Shown here: one piece after another, positions 52,101-64,000 of the stretch
How the letters are laid out: every line of letters begins with the position of its first letter
Position numbering within the stretch: position 1 is the stretch's first letter
NCBI GenBank assembly: GCA_000231825.2
Contig: JH720396.1
Coordinates: 62,001 to 126,000, forward strand
Length of the DNA stretch: 64,000 nt
Reading direction: 5' to 3'
Source: Tetrahymena elliotti 4EA
Lineage: Eukaryota; Ciliophora; Oligohymenophorea; Hymenostomatida; Tetrahymenidae
Made by a program: the position numbers and the translations under genes
Notes under the pieces: model-generated
Seen by the model: the letters and a program-made list of their open reading frames with translations, nothing else
Told to the model about the DNA's origin: nothing
Databases searched by the model: none

Positions 52101-55100
52101 TTGATCAGGATAATTTATCTTAAAAATAAACTTTGTATAGCCTCTTAGTCTTTATTCAAGTTCAAATATGGATGGCACCCAATCAGGAATGGGAATTTCT
52201 TAAATGACAGCGTTTTAAAGAGAAACTAAAGCATCTTATGCCAATCTTGAAAATCTTTATCTGCCATAATATGTAAACAAGAAGTTTCTAATGAAATGAT
52301 TGAGCTCATACCTTTTTTAATATTTAATAATTTAAATTGAAAATTATTTTTATTAAATATAATACGAAGGAGGAGAGTAGATAGTTAGAATGCTAATGAT
52401 AGCTATCATATTATATTCAGAGAAATCGTTAAGCATAGGTGATGTAGAGTACTTTATAATTTATAGATAAACTTCATCTTTGAGATGAGGTGAAAATTTA
52501 GATTTATTCATTAATGAAATTAGTTTTTATAAAGTTGGAGCAGCTTTTGAAAAATAATTAATCTCTTTTTAATAAACGACAAGACAGTATACCAAGAATG
52601 TCATAGCCGCTTCTAGATCTTTGCTAGCTTCTGGAACAGGAAATTATATTAAAGGCTTTATGAAAGTGTCTTCTTCTCTATGAATAAACATATCACTAGG
52701 TTAAAGGTTGGACAAGGAAATTTCATTTTGTGTGTAGTAAAATTCGAATTTTCTGAGATAAATAAAATTTGTAAATTTATATTGCTATGAATACTAAACA
52801 ATATCAACAGGATGAAATACTTCATCAGATTTTGCTTCTATTGGAGATTTAATCTATTCTAATTCAAATTAATGATAAATATTTCTGCTTTGAAAGTTTG
52901 CATATTATATGTTTAATCTAGCACAAGCTAATTTCAAATCTTGTAAACCTTCATAAAATATTTTTTCGAAAATAGAAAATGGATTATCAGATTCAAGATC
53001 TTCAAAGTCTTCCAAAAAATACTATAATCTTTTATAAGCAAGATCCAAATAATAATTTGACTCAAATTTTGATAAAACTATTTCAAGAACATCATCATAC
53101 TCTATTAACACTTTTTAAGATAATTTGCTGAATAGCCCATAATCAGCTCTTGTACAATGACTGAAGAAGCTACCATTGATAGATATCTAAAAGATACCTA
53201 ATAATTTTCAAAATTAAATTAAATTTTTTTTTTTCATAGAAAAAACAAAGAATTATACTTTTTGGAACCTTTTTTCTGTCTTCATTTTGTCTCAAAAATC
53301 TAAAGCAATCGCCTTTTGAACCTTCAGAAGAAACCAAATCTAAGTCAGGATTGAAACCTTATTTTACATGTAACTTTATAAATTCATCTCTTTTTTCCTT
53401 AATAGCAAATAACTGTTCAACAACAGGACCTCTCAAATCTAATCTAACACACTCTTTGATTAAATAATGCATTTACTCATTAATTTCAGACTCAGGAATA
53501 TCTTCAAAATTAAGGAACTTTTCGATTTTTCTCATAATTGATTATTTTCTTTCCTCTGTAATTTCTAAATACTTTGAAAAGAATTCTAATTCTAAGCCAA
53601 CCAACTTTCCAATCACAAGTAATAAAGATATAGAGTAGTGATCTCTAATAAGCAGGGCCTAAAAGGATAAAAAATTAAATAAAAATTTTGCTTAAATTTA
53701 AATAAAAGAATACCTCACACAACTTTGTCCAAATAATTTCTTGAAGTGGCTCTAGCAACTAGAGAGGAAATTCAAAATCTAGATTATCAATTTCTTAGCA
53801 AAATTTAAGTAACTATTCGATTGTAATAAATTTATCTTTTTAAATTTTTTAGATAATTAATCTATAATCTTTAATTTTTTGTATGTGAGCTTTTCTATTT
53901 GGAGGTGGCTTATTTCCAAATCTCAATCTTTGAATACTTATATCTATTTATTTATTTTCTTACCTTCCTTAGGCTACGCTTCTATTATCTAGCTCTTAGT
54001 CATCTAACATTTAATCTCCTTCCTAATTTTGCCTTTTAAAGTGTCTTTGTTTCCTCGACTTTTAATCTTCTTTGATCTTAAAAACTATTATAATAATAAT
54101 TCATTGATCAATTTAAATTATTTTATTATGCAAAAAAAAATTAAATGAATTATCTTTTCATAATTTATGATTTAAATAATTAAAAATTTACAATTTTATC
54201 TTTTTATATCACTATCCATCTTGTTGAAAATACGAATTGAGTCTTATAAGATATCCTAGTGAAAAGGTAGAGGAAATATATTGAGATATATGTTAACATC
54301 ATTATTTTGTTATTGCATGTTGCTTATATTGCTCCCATCAGGTATTGATTAATCAGGATTACTAACCTAATCATTTTAATTATTTTATTTTATTACTTAT
54401 AAATAACCTTTGTAAAGTCTCCATAAATTGTATTTGCTAATATTATTGTAAGAAAGATTTAATGTTATCACTTAAGGTCTTATAGCTCTCAAAATTAATT
54501 ATTCTACAACCTCTACAATTTCATCTCCAATTTAGTTCTTTGATAAATCTAAACTAAATCCAAAATCTTCAAAAACAGCAATCGTGCTATCTTAGAGGAG
54601 GTTGATCAAATCAATAAAATCATAAAAATATTTTCTTTTTCCTAAGAATAAATTGCTAGATAAATCCAATGATTTTAAATTAGTGCAATTTTCAATAACT
54701 TTATTTAGCAAGGGTAAGCACTCATCTGTTAATTTATTCTAACTCAAATTAAGTGAAGTCAAGACAATATGTGCACTAATTATATCAGTTAGATTTTTTA
54801 AGATACTATAATTTATATTACACCTAATTTATTTAGAAAGCAAAAAATTAAATGAAAAACTTAGCATAAAATCAATGAAAAAAAATAATTTACTCATTAA
54901 AAATTAAAGAATAAATTTAATCATTTTTAATATTAATCAGCAAGTGCTTGTCCTATAAAATAAATTTATCTAATGTATAATCTCTACTGAAAGAAAGATA
55001 ATGGATTGCATGAGACTACATAAGAAACATACCTAAACAATCAACATATAATTCTAATTCCTCCTGAGTTTTTTGGTTTATTTTAACTTAAAAGTGAATG

Positions 55101-55945
55101 TTCTCAAATTAAATGCTTTCTTATATCCAATCAAGTATTTCATAATCTAAATCTAAGTTATACAGTTTACATGATTAGCTGTATTTCATCCAAGCAGAAC
55201 AAAGTTACATAGCTCTGTTTATCTATGAAACATCATCAACATTTTCAAAATAAACAACTTAGGTAGGTACACCTGCCTTTTCATAAAATAAATTTCTCAT
55301 TTGTATGACAAAAACTATTATATTTTTTATTGATTTTTTATGAATTTTACCTCAGCTGAAGTATCTTTTTAATCATATATATGCTACATAAGAAGAGGAT
55401 ATCTATATGGTAATGGTGGCTCATTTACTTTAAGTTTCAATCCCTCAATAACTTTCATTATACTTTCATGAGTGAGCTAAAGAGTTTTAATTTAGTTTGG
55501 ATCCATTTACTCCTTAGCTTAAAAAATAAATAATTTTTTATGTAAAAATATAAACCATAATATTATTAGATACCCAATGATTATGAAGTAATTGAAATAT
55601 CTTCTACATCTTAAAATGTCTTTGGCTCATATTCTTCAGGATGTTTATAAAATAATATTTAATTTTCAGTGACGACAAATCTTATGATTCTCCAGCAACA
55701 ATACACATCAGAATTTTTAATTTTTTCTATTTATTACAATGATAATAATTTAATCTATCAATCATTTTTTATCCATATCATCTTTTAATTTCTCAAATTT
55801 TCAACTTAATTGAGGAAATTAATTGTTTTATAAATTATTTTATTTGTCAAATATTACCATGAGATAAAAGAGCAGCAGTCCTAATACATAAAATTCTTGT
55901 TCCAGGCTTAAACCAAGGGTTAAGCTATTTTTATTTTGATGACAT
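49114..55945 (-). CDS. PH-like/LRR-MyTH4-FERM scaffold protein
   Basis: Starts MSSKQKQLNPWFKPG. N-terminal part: a possible PH-like strand region (ENQILFYKHPEEYEPKT, about 55700-55600), then LRRs at about 54830-54400 (LTSLNLSQNKLTDE, FSLDLSKNQIGDE, ITLNLSYNNISK). A 107-base intron near 54191-54085 joins this in frame to the second part. There a MyTH4 domain lies at about 52650-52240 (SPHLKDEVYLQIIKYS), followed by FERM lobes. These are F1 (FIFKINYPDQTSQEF), F2 (FLVKRRIY, RLGDIHQLQI) and F3 (about 51240-50850). A long Gln/Asn/Ser-rich tail ends in KKPPTFLKPKKN (TGA 49116-49114). MyTH4-FERM units usually follow myosin or kinesin motors and link cytoskeleton to membranes; no motor is present. 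If the central intron is wrong, these would be two genes, the second starting at 54010. Confidence 0.72.
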
Positions 55946-56987
55946 GTCTAAATAAATTCTACTCTCTTTAATTTTCTATTAATGTTTTTACTGTTAAAAT
56001 TTTCCTAATTATTGTGAGAATTACACTATCAAATAGTCTTTGAATTTATAAATTTTTTCAAAAATAATACTTGTAATTGTTATCTTATTGTAATTTTATG
56101 GTGATCAAAAATAAAATACTAAATACTTGCTTACTTCAACAAAATATTATTTGTATTATTGACAGTATACTTTAATAGCGAAAAATTCTAAAGCACAATA
56201 ATCTTTGTAATTTTAATCAAAAATTTAATATAGTCCAAAACAATTATTTTAGACTTGAAATTATTACATTTTTGAAGATTATCATTCAAATATAATAACC
56301 TTTGTAAAAAAAAAAAATCAATTTTAGAAATAATTCTCAGAAGGAATCATTCATTTAAAAATTTTTTTTATTAAAATATTTTCTAAATGATATTGTTTGT
56401 AAAAAATACATTTTTATATTTTGTTCTTTGATAAAAATATGCAGAAAGAAACAAACTTACTTAAATAAATTCACTATTTTTAAAACTAAAAATGTACAAA
56501 TTTAATAGTAAAACTTCAAAAATAATCATAATTTAATTAGTTCAAACCAAAATTTATCGGAATTCCAAATTATTTCAAAAGATTTAAAATAAAAATGTTT
56601 TCATAGTCATGTTTTATTTTTGATGATTCTCAATTTTTTTACTTCACTTTGATAATGTCATTTTGTGAAAATTTATTCAATATAAATAAGAATAGTCTTC
56701 TTAATGTTTTAATTAAAAGAATCCTTCATTCATTAAAGAACTATCATTTTTTAATACTCTTTAATCTTCTCAAACTAATGTTAAAACTAAGAAGTGTTCT
56801 TAAAAAAATTCTTTTTTTTGGTTAAATATTTTTTTTTTTAGAATCTTAAACTAAATTATTTAGAGCGATTTTAATTAAAATTTATCAGAAATACTTAAAT
56901 AGAAATACGATAGATAATTAATATTTTATAGCTGATAAAAAATAATCATCAAAACATATCAAATTTATATTTCTAATTATTAAGAAA
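55946..56987. other. Divergent intergenic region
   Basis: About 1 kb of AT-rich DNA between the MyTH4-FERM gene (-) and the DNA glycosylase gene (+). No exon or repeat is visible. Confidence 0.6.
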
Positions 56988-57776
56988 ATGCCTCCTAGAA
57001 AAACTAAAGATTAAAGTGGTAGGGTTTAGAAAAGACCTGTCGAAGAAGAATTAGATGAGATTGAATAAGATGTGAAAATGGATAGTGAAGAATAAAAAGA
57101 GAAACCACCTAAAGAGAACACTTCAAATACTAAACCTAAAAGTGATAATGATGATATACTCAAAAAATTAGGTGATGATGATCCCATTCCAAAAGAATTT
57201 TACAATTGTTGTGTTGTAGATTTAGCTTAAAAGTTAATCGGTACTTATCTTGTGAGAGTTATGGATGACGGAACTATTTTAAAGGCTATGATTGTTGAAA
57301 CTGAAGCATACAAAGCTCCTTTAGACAAAGCTTGCCATGCATATAATAATAAAAAAACTGAAAAGACTAAATGGTTTTGGTAAGATGGAGGTCATTTATA
57401 TATGTACAGTATTTATGGAAATAATAATTGCATGAATATTGTAAGTGCTACTAAAGATGAACCAGAAGCAGTTCTTATCCGTGCCTTAGAACCTATTTAA
57501 GGTATTTAAGTTATGAGAAAACTTAGAAATAATCCTAAATTAAAGGACAAAGACTTAACTAATGGTCCTGGTAAACTTACATAAGCAATTAACATTGATA
57601 AAGATTACAATGGACATGCTCTTTTTGAAAAGGGTAAATTATATCTTGTTAAGGGATTAGATAAATCTGCAGTCTAGATTGAATCAAGCAAAAGAATAAA
57701 TATAGACTATGCATAAGAGTGGGTAGATAAGCTTTGGAGATTCACTCTAAAAGGAAGTAAATTTGTATCTAAATGA
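56988..57776 (+). CDS. MPG: DNA-3-methyladenine glycosylase (AAG/MPG family)
   Basis: Intronless, 262 residues. It starts base-excision repair by cutting alkylated or deaminated purines from DNA. Residues 1 to about 65 form a charged, low-complexity, probably nuclear N-terminus (MPPRKTKDQSGRVQK). The catalytic fold follows: CCVVDLAQKLIGTYLVR, the catalytic glutamate in IVETEAYKAPLDKACHA, the intercalation/base-pocket region YMYSIYGNNNCMNIVSA, VLIRALEP, and NGPGKLTQAINI, all hallmarks of the family. It ends LKGSKFVSK before TGA 57774-57776. The length after the N-terminal tail is normal for the family. The start is the first ATG and lies in an A-rich context (AAGAAAATG). Confidence 0.95.
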
Positions 57777-58257
57777 AGTATTTGCTTATTTTCTAAGATT
57801 TATATTAATGTATCAAATTAATTTCTAATTTAATAGCGCCTTTTCCACTTTTTTCTGTAAAATCAAATTTTCCCTCTCTTTTTTACATGTTATTAAACAT
57901 CATTTTGGACATAAAAATTGCTACATTTCAAAATTTATTTTGTTCACTATTTCTAATTAAAAAATATCAAAACATATTTAAAAATCTTATGAAAAGCTTT
58001 TATTAATTTAAAAAATGAATTTTTTGATAAAATACTTATATCTTATTGATCTTTTTATCCAACGAAGATATTTTATTGATTAATAAATACTCATTTTCAA
58101 ACGACAATAACAAAATAAATAATATAAACTACAGATTAATTCAATAAATATTTATAAAATTAGAATTTTCTTTTAAAAAATTATTTTCATTTTTCAAAAA
58201 ATTTATTAGTATGAAAGAGTATTGAGATAGAATTCAATTACTAAAGTTCGAAATTAC
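57777..58257. other. Intergenic region between convergent 3' ends
   Basis: About 480 bases of AT-rich DNA between the glycosylase (+) and the kinase-like gene (-). Nothing else is seen. Confidence 0.6.
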
Positions 58258-61200
58258 TCAAAATATTCTTTCTACATCACCAACATGAATTTTGGTACCG
58301 CTCTCAGTAGATTCACTAGAATAATCAGCAGAGAATAAAGTAACAAAACTATTTATGTCCAAATCTTAAAAAAGTTCATTTTCTAAATTGCAAGGATCAT
58401 TTGTAAAGCTTTAATTATCCTAAATTTGAATATCTTAGAATGATTCAAAGGAATTATTATTAGAGTTTTCTTGAATTTGGATCTCTTCATAAAAATTTTA
58501 ACTTTATATATTTTGATTGTAATCATTTTCATTCATATTATCATTTGAATAATTACTAGTTAATTCATTTATTTAATCCAAATTTCCTTTACTTACTATT
58601 TTTTCAGATTTATTTTCTTCTTAAATATCATTTTAATTAGTATTTTTAACAGTATTTTCATAATCCATTTCTTTATTTTCTAAATTAATTTCACTACTAA
58701 ATTAATCATTTAATAAATCTTATCTGGCTAAAGATTGATTGTTTTAGTTACTACCTTCAATATTTTTTTCTAAAGATTTTTATTATTAGGAAGCAGTTTC
58801 GTCATCTATCTATGATGAATAATTTTATTTAAAAATAAATTAAAAAATCTTAAAAAAATTAGTTTTCATTTTGAATAGTAACCAAAAGAAAAAATGTTAA
58901 ATTTTACTTGTTTTAGATTCTGGCAGTTTTTCTTGGACTAACAATTTTACTTTTTTTAATCTTCGTTCAGGTTGCTTTACACAAGTTATTAATTTAAAGA
59001 ATTATTTTAAGATTAAATGTTTTCTTTAAAACCCTCTTGCTAATTTTTAGAATAAGTATATTTAAGGAGATCACATTAATCTAAGTGAACTTCTTATTTT
59101 TGAATTTTGGAATTAATTTAATTAGTTTAAATTTCAATAGATTTTGTTTCGAATTCATTATTTTGTTGAAAACTGTTTATTAATACTTCTTTTTAAATAG
59201 TTTCACTTGAATTTTTAGTTTAATTCTATTACCCTTATTCAGAATCCCCTTTTTTTTTTTAATCATTTTATTAATTATCTATCTATTAATTAGTATCACT
59301 TAACATCATTTCTGACCTTTTTTTAAATAAAAATTTAAAATTTAATGAAATTAAAAAAAATAATTTATCTTTACCTGATTCCTCTTAAATAAATTTCATT
59401 ATGAGTATTTTCACACAAATCAATTTTATTTTCTTTATATAGGTATAAGAAGCGAGCTTAATTATGACTGTTCTTTAATGACATAATTTAAGATTAATAA
59501 ACGAAATATGCTTATTTTAAGCTTTTCGATATGATTGCATGGTTCATTTTTATTATATTTTTATAAAAAGGAATTTTTCTTTCTTTTTTATAATAAACAA
59601 GCAAATTTTAAATTGACCAAAAATAGTGCTCCTTTTTGAAAGAGCAAATTGAAAGATAGAGATAGGCTTTTGGATTAGAATTGTTAAGATTTATATAAGT
59701 TTCGAAAACTTATTTGGCTTTTTTAAAATTTTATTGCTATAGATATATCAATCCCAAATTTAGGAGAGCACTATTATTATTTTCATCAAATGAAGTTAAA
59801 AATAAACATACTTGTTTAGCCATTTCATATAAATTTAATTTCATCAAAGAATCTATAATTTTTTCTAATATTGAATGTTGTTTTTAGTTTTTATAGATGA
59901 ATTGTAAGCATTTTATTTAATTCTTAAAATCAAAATTCAATTCAAATAATTTTGATAAATAATTTGTTTAAATAGTATTTTTGGGATCAAAATTTAATAC
60001 TTGTTTTTAAACAGATAATGCCTATTGTGTCAAACCTATTGCTAAGTATTATTAGGATAAAAAGTTAAAGAATTAATTTGTATCCTCTTAAGTATTCATA
60101 CCACCAAAATTTATTTTAAAGATATTAATATTACTGATATAAATTTTTTTGTTTTTATTTTAGAAAATTTACTCCATTTTTTTTTAGACACTTTCGACTC
60201 TTTCAAATTTTAAATTACAAATGTTTTCATTCTATTTTAGTGAATTACTTTAAGAGTCCCAAATAGGATTTGAACTTATATCCTCTAAATCAATATCAAT
60301 TCTTCTTCTTTTAGGTTTTTTTGATTATAAATTTAAAAAAAGGTTATAATTTTCCCAATACAAATGGGAGATAATTTATTATTCTATTAGAAGTTAATAA
60401 TTTTCAAAGGATTTAATATTATTCTTAATTACTTAAATAGCATCTAAATAATTTTTTTATTTAAGTAATAATTGGCAAGCTAAATAAGTATGTTCAATTT
60501 AATCAGGATTTTTTAAGTTGCAAATAATCAATACATCTTTCATAAATTTCTTTTTTTAAGTATTAATATCATATTATGTAAAAGATTTAACTAGCTGGTA
60601 TATCTTATCTACATTTAGCATACTTAATTATTTACTTAAAATAGAGTTATATTATTATGCTAGCAATTAAATTTGCCCTTTTAAGTCCAACATTTATTTT
60701 CCTTAAATATTCTATAATAAATTCTATTATAGTTTCTGTTATAAAAAGGGTTCATAATAGTCAAAATATTATTATTTTTCTAAAATTGAACTGATAAATC
60801 TCCTAAAATCTAAAACATCACATAAAACTAAACTTTAACTTTATTTTGTAATTTCACTATTTTCTTATGAATCAAATTATTTTTATATATTCCATATTTT
60901 TATCTCATGCATATCATTTATAAAAACTGCTCCATCAGTTAGTATTTGAGCACTTAAATTTTTACTTTGTAAATAATCAAGGAGATTTAATACTTGTAAA
61001 GCAATTTTTGAAACCAAAATTTTGTAAAGCAAAAATTCTTGGTAAATTTAACACCACTTATTTATAGTCAATCCAAACTTCTCTAACTGCACAAAAAAGT
61101 ATTCGTTAATTTAAAATGAGTCATAAAACTTCATGATATATGAATTTTTGCACTCGCTTAATATTTAACTTCTTTTTTAGGCTTCGGCAAGTTTTTTAGA

Positions 61201-61517
61201 AGAGATTTTATTTTTATCATCAAAAAGCAGAAATATTAGTATGGTATATTCTTTCTAAGTGAGAATATCTTTTACATTTATTAATCTAGTATCACCTTAA
61301 TTATATTTTAATTATTCTATCACTTGAAAGTTAAACCTTCTCAGAAGTAATTCTTCGACTGTTTTTAAATTAGATTAAAATTCTTAGCCTTCTTTTTACA
61401 ATTTATTCATTTTATCTTTTCCCTAATTTTGAAGAAAAAAATTGATTTATTATATAAAAATCAATTACAAAAAATTATATTGAACAATTTAAATACCCAT
61501 TTCTAATCTAGCTTCAT
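58258..61517 (-). CDS. Degenerate protein-kinase-like protein with TPR-like repeats
   Basis: Start MKLDQKW, first intron at about 61498-61425. Residues about 40-190 look like a kinase fold: DILTQKEYTILIFLLFDDKN as N-lobe, SYIMKFYDSFQINEYFFVQ as hinge region, IALQVLNLLDYLQSKNLS at the place of the helix before HRD. But the HRDxKxxN loop reads LSAQILTDGAVFI and the DFG position reads IKIWN, so catalytic residues are missing: a pseudokinase, if it is a kinase at all. Helix pairs follow that resemble TPRs (about 60700-60350; HTYLACQLLLKQKNYLDAIQ), then a Ser/Asn/Glu-rich C-terminus ending VGDVERIF before TGA 58260-58258. Function unknown. The kinase-TPR combination is familiar from ciliate genomes, but the assignment here rests on weak similarity. 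Introns beyond the first are approximate. Confidence 0.65.
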
Positions 61518-62666
61518 GATTGCCAAACAAACATTTTCAAAAATTAATTCAAGAATTTGTAAATGAAATCAAATTTTATTCTTCTTAAACTGAAAGATAA
61601 TTAATTTTCTCAATAAACTTTATCATTTTTCACAAAGAAAAAAAAAGTAAAATGCCTATTACTATCAATAGACAGATATCTAATAGATTTTTAAAATCTT
61701 TGTTCTATTTATTTAAATTAGTATCAACCCCTTTTTTCACTAGAATCAAACTTCCTCATCAATTATCAATCTATTCTAATCTAAATAAACTAAAGAACAA
61801 TCAAAAAAACTTTATCAAAATTTAGCAAAAATTTTTTAATGCAAAAATTAAACCAAATAAAGGATCAAACCCCCCTTTTTTATTGTTTTTAGTCAAATTA
61901 AAAAAGAAGTATTTATTTTATAATAATAATACTAAAAAATTGTTTGCTTTGATTCAAAATGAAAATAATCATTTGCAATTTATTTTGAAGAATATGTTTA
62001 ATCACTTAACTGAAATGAATTTTGAGTTTTTTATTTCTTTTTTTATTTTGTGATTAACAAATTTAAGTCTGTTATTGAATCCCCTATTTGATAATTCCAT
62101 AATAGTTTATCTAATGCCATTACAAGAAACAATTCCTAAGTCGATATTTTTTCTGTTTTAGAAATATTTTAGAAAGACTTAAATTATTTCATGTATGTAA
62201 TTGTTGCAATAAATTTTAAAATAATAAATGCTAGGTGAAATTTATTTTAAAAGAAATAAACAAAGACTACAAGTTAATATTCTTTTATTATTCCTAAACA
62301 GTTCTGAGATAATACACCAAAATTGTTTATTATTATTTAGAGTAAGGGAAAAGTGTTATTCCAAAAAATACAAATGAATCTTTGTCTCAATTTATAGTTT
62401 ATTTTTTATGAAAAGATAAAAATAATATCTATTGACAATAATTACTTTATTCATTTGATAAATATATGAAAGGATTTCGTGGACATGCAAGATCCTCATA
62501 TTTGTACTTTTTTATTTTTCTTAAAAAAAAGATTTATATGACTAGAAAGATCCAATTGTTTACGCAATTTTTATTAAGATAAAAAATATTTGGCAATTAC
62601 AAAACTTAGTACTATTGTAGTTAACAAAGTTAATTTTATAAATAAAAATAGGTGTGCTTAAAAAAA
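61518..62666. other. Divergent intergenic region
   Basis: About 1.15 kb of AT-rich DNA between the kinase-like gene (-) and the decarboxylase gene (+). No exon, repeat array or RNA gene is seen on either strand. Confidence 0.6.
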
Positions 62667-63977
62667 ATGGAACAAGATAAGATATAATAGACCAACGAGA
62701 TGAAGATTGGAGATTTTACAGTTAGTTAGCTAGTTTAAAAATATAGTACTCCATTATATGTTTACAATGCTTAAATCATTAAGGAAAAATGTTAATAATT
62801 ATTGAATGCATTAAAGTTATTACCTACTTAAACCAAGGCACTTTATGCTTGTAAGGCTAACACTAATATTGCTGTCATTAAGTTAATGAAGGAGTAAGGA
62901 ATCTAAGGAATCGATGCTGTTTCCCTCTAAGAAATCCAATTAGCAAAAAAAGCTGGATTTGATGGAAGAGATATTTAATTTACTGAGAATTTCATTGGTT
63001 AGAAAGAAATGGAGGATTCTTTAAGAGAAGGAAGCTTACTTTGCATAGGAGAATTAGATACTTTAGAAACATTAGGTAAGCGTCTTTAATCTAAGTAGCT
63101 TGTTTTGAAGGAAACTGAGAACGGAGAAAAACTAAAAGTAGCAGTACGTATTAATCCTGATGTAGGAGTTGGCGAATGTGAGCATACAATTACAGGAGGA
63201 CCTAAAAGCAAATTCGGTATCTACTGCAACTAAATTGAAGAAATTATTAAAATCTGCTAGAAATACCCAATTGAAATTGAGGGAATACATCAGCATATTG
63301 GATCAAACATGGTCTAAAAAGATATGGATAAATATGTTTAATCTATTAAAAAAATATTTGATGTAGCTCTTTAAATAAAGGGTCTTAAATTTATTAATGT
63401 AGGTGGAGGTATTGGTGTTCCTTATGTAGATGGTGTAAAACCTTTAAATCTCATTGAAGCTTATGAAAAAGTAGCTGAAGAATACAGACTCTTTAAAGAA
63501 AAATATGGTCATGATGTAGAAATCCGTGTCGAACCTGGTCGTTTCTTAGTTGCTGAAAGTGGTTTCCTTTTAACTACAGTAACTGCTATTAAGAAAAATT
63601 AATATAGCACATGGATAGGTACTGATACAGGTATGAACCACTTAATCCGTCCAGCTCTTTATGAATCTTATCACAAAATAGAAAATGCATCTAATTATGA
63701 ATCTGTTAAAAATGAAAATAATGAAAGACAATTAGTAAATGTATGTGGTAATATTTGTGAGAGTGCAGATGTTTTTGGTCAGAACAGAGAAATTAGAACA
63801 GTTAAAGATGATGACATATTAGCTATTTACAACGGAGGTGCATATGGATTCTGTATGGCTAGTAATTACAACTCTAGAAATAGACCAGCAGAAGTTCTCG
63901 TTGATGGATCTGTAGAAAAACTTATCAGAAGAAGAGAAACTTTAGAAGATTAACTTGCAACCTAAATCTTTGATTGA
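62667..63977 (+). CDS. lysA: Diaminopimelate decarboxylase (PLP fold-III)
   Basis: Intronless, 436 residues. Expected reaction: meso-diaminopimelate to L-lysine plus CO2, the last step of lysine synthesis, with PLP cofactor. Seen: the PLP-binding lysine in LYACKANTN (about K63), GIHQHIGSNM, the glycine loop NVGGGIGVPY, EPGRFLVAESG, GTDTGMNHLIRPALYESYH, and the subunit-crossing active-site cysteine in CGNICESADVFG. This set fits LysA rather than ornithine decarboxylase: the RPALYxxYH and ESADVFG motifs are LysA-type. Length equals that of bacterial enzymes. No targeting peptide is evident (MEQDKIQQTNEMKIGDF), suggesting the cytosol. The gene uses TAA/TAG as Gln, so it is a resident ciliate gene and not contamination. 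Substrate assignment is by motif; related decarboxylases cannot be fully excluded. Confidence 0.9.
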
Positions 63978-64000
63978 TAATAAAAATATAATTTAATTTA

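Noticed and set aside
54010..54012. ATG as start of a separate MyTH4-FERM gene
   Set aside because: The frame is open upstream to a good splice acceptor and joins in phase to the LRR exons; kept only as an alternative.

Overview
The window is about 64 kb of very AT-rich nuclear DNA from a ciliate, most likely the macronuclear genome of a Tetrahymena species. Genes read well only if TAA and TAG are glutamine and TGA is the sole stop. Introns are short, AT-rich and of the GTA...TAG/AAG type. One gene (LRR + histone H2A) matches H2A.Y, a variant known from Tetrahymena. I see no telomere (GGGGTT) repeats, transposon, tRNA or rRNA gene.

Layout, left to right: atypical Rab-like GTPase (-, 29-1676); very large ion-channel gene with an N-terminal UBR box and a C-terminal IP3-receptor pore (-, 2686-10672); LRR gene with one repeat per exon (+, 12818-16103); FtsH-type AAA ATPase without a peptidase domain (-, 16639-18349); vWA/alpha-kinase-like protein (-, 19006-20790); large S/K/N/Q/P-rich protein with a possible RRM-like core (-, 21908-26171); unknown helical protein (+, 27116-29092); giant LRR-patatin protein (+, 29839-38978); Rab6 (-, 39686-40683); H2A.Y (+, 41993-43138); cyclic-nucleotide-gated-type K+ channel (-, 43941-48540); PH-like/LRR-MyTH4-FERM protein (-, 49114-55945); 3-methyladenine DNA glycosylase (+, 56988-57776); kinase-like/TPR protein (-, 58258-61517); diaminopimelate decarboxylase (+, 62667-63977).

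These are unlinked single-copy-looking eukaryotic genes, each with its own promoter region, not operons. Themes are Ca2+/K+ signalling (IP3R-like and CNG-like channels), membrane traffic (two Rabs), cytoskeleton/membrane scaffolding (MyTH4-FERM), phospholipid hydrolysis (patatin), chromatin (H2A.Y), DNA repair and lysine biosynthesis.

The strongest novelty candidates are the UBR-box/IP3-receptor fusion, the LRR-patatin giant, the PH/LRR-MyTH4-FERM architecture, and a bacterial-type lysA-like enzyme in a phagotrophic ciliate. Exon joins were made by hand. Outer limits given as exact come from in-frame ATG/TGA; interior splice sites not listed are approximate.
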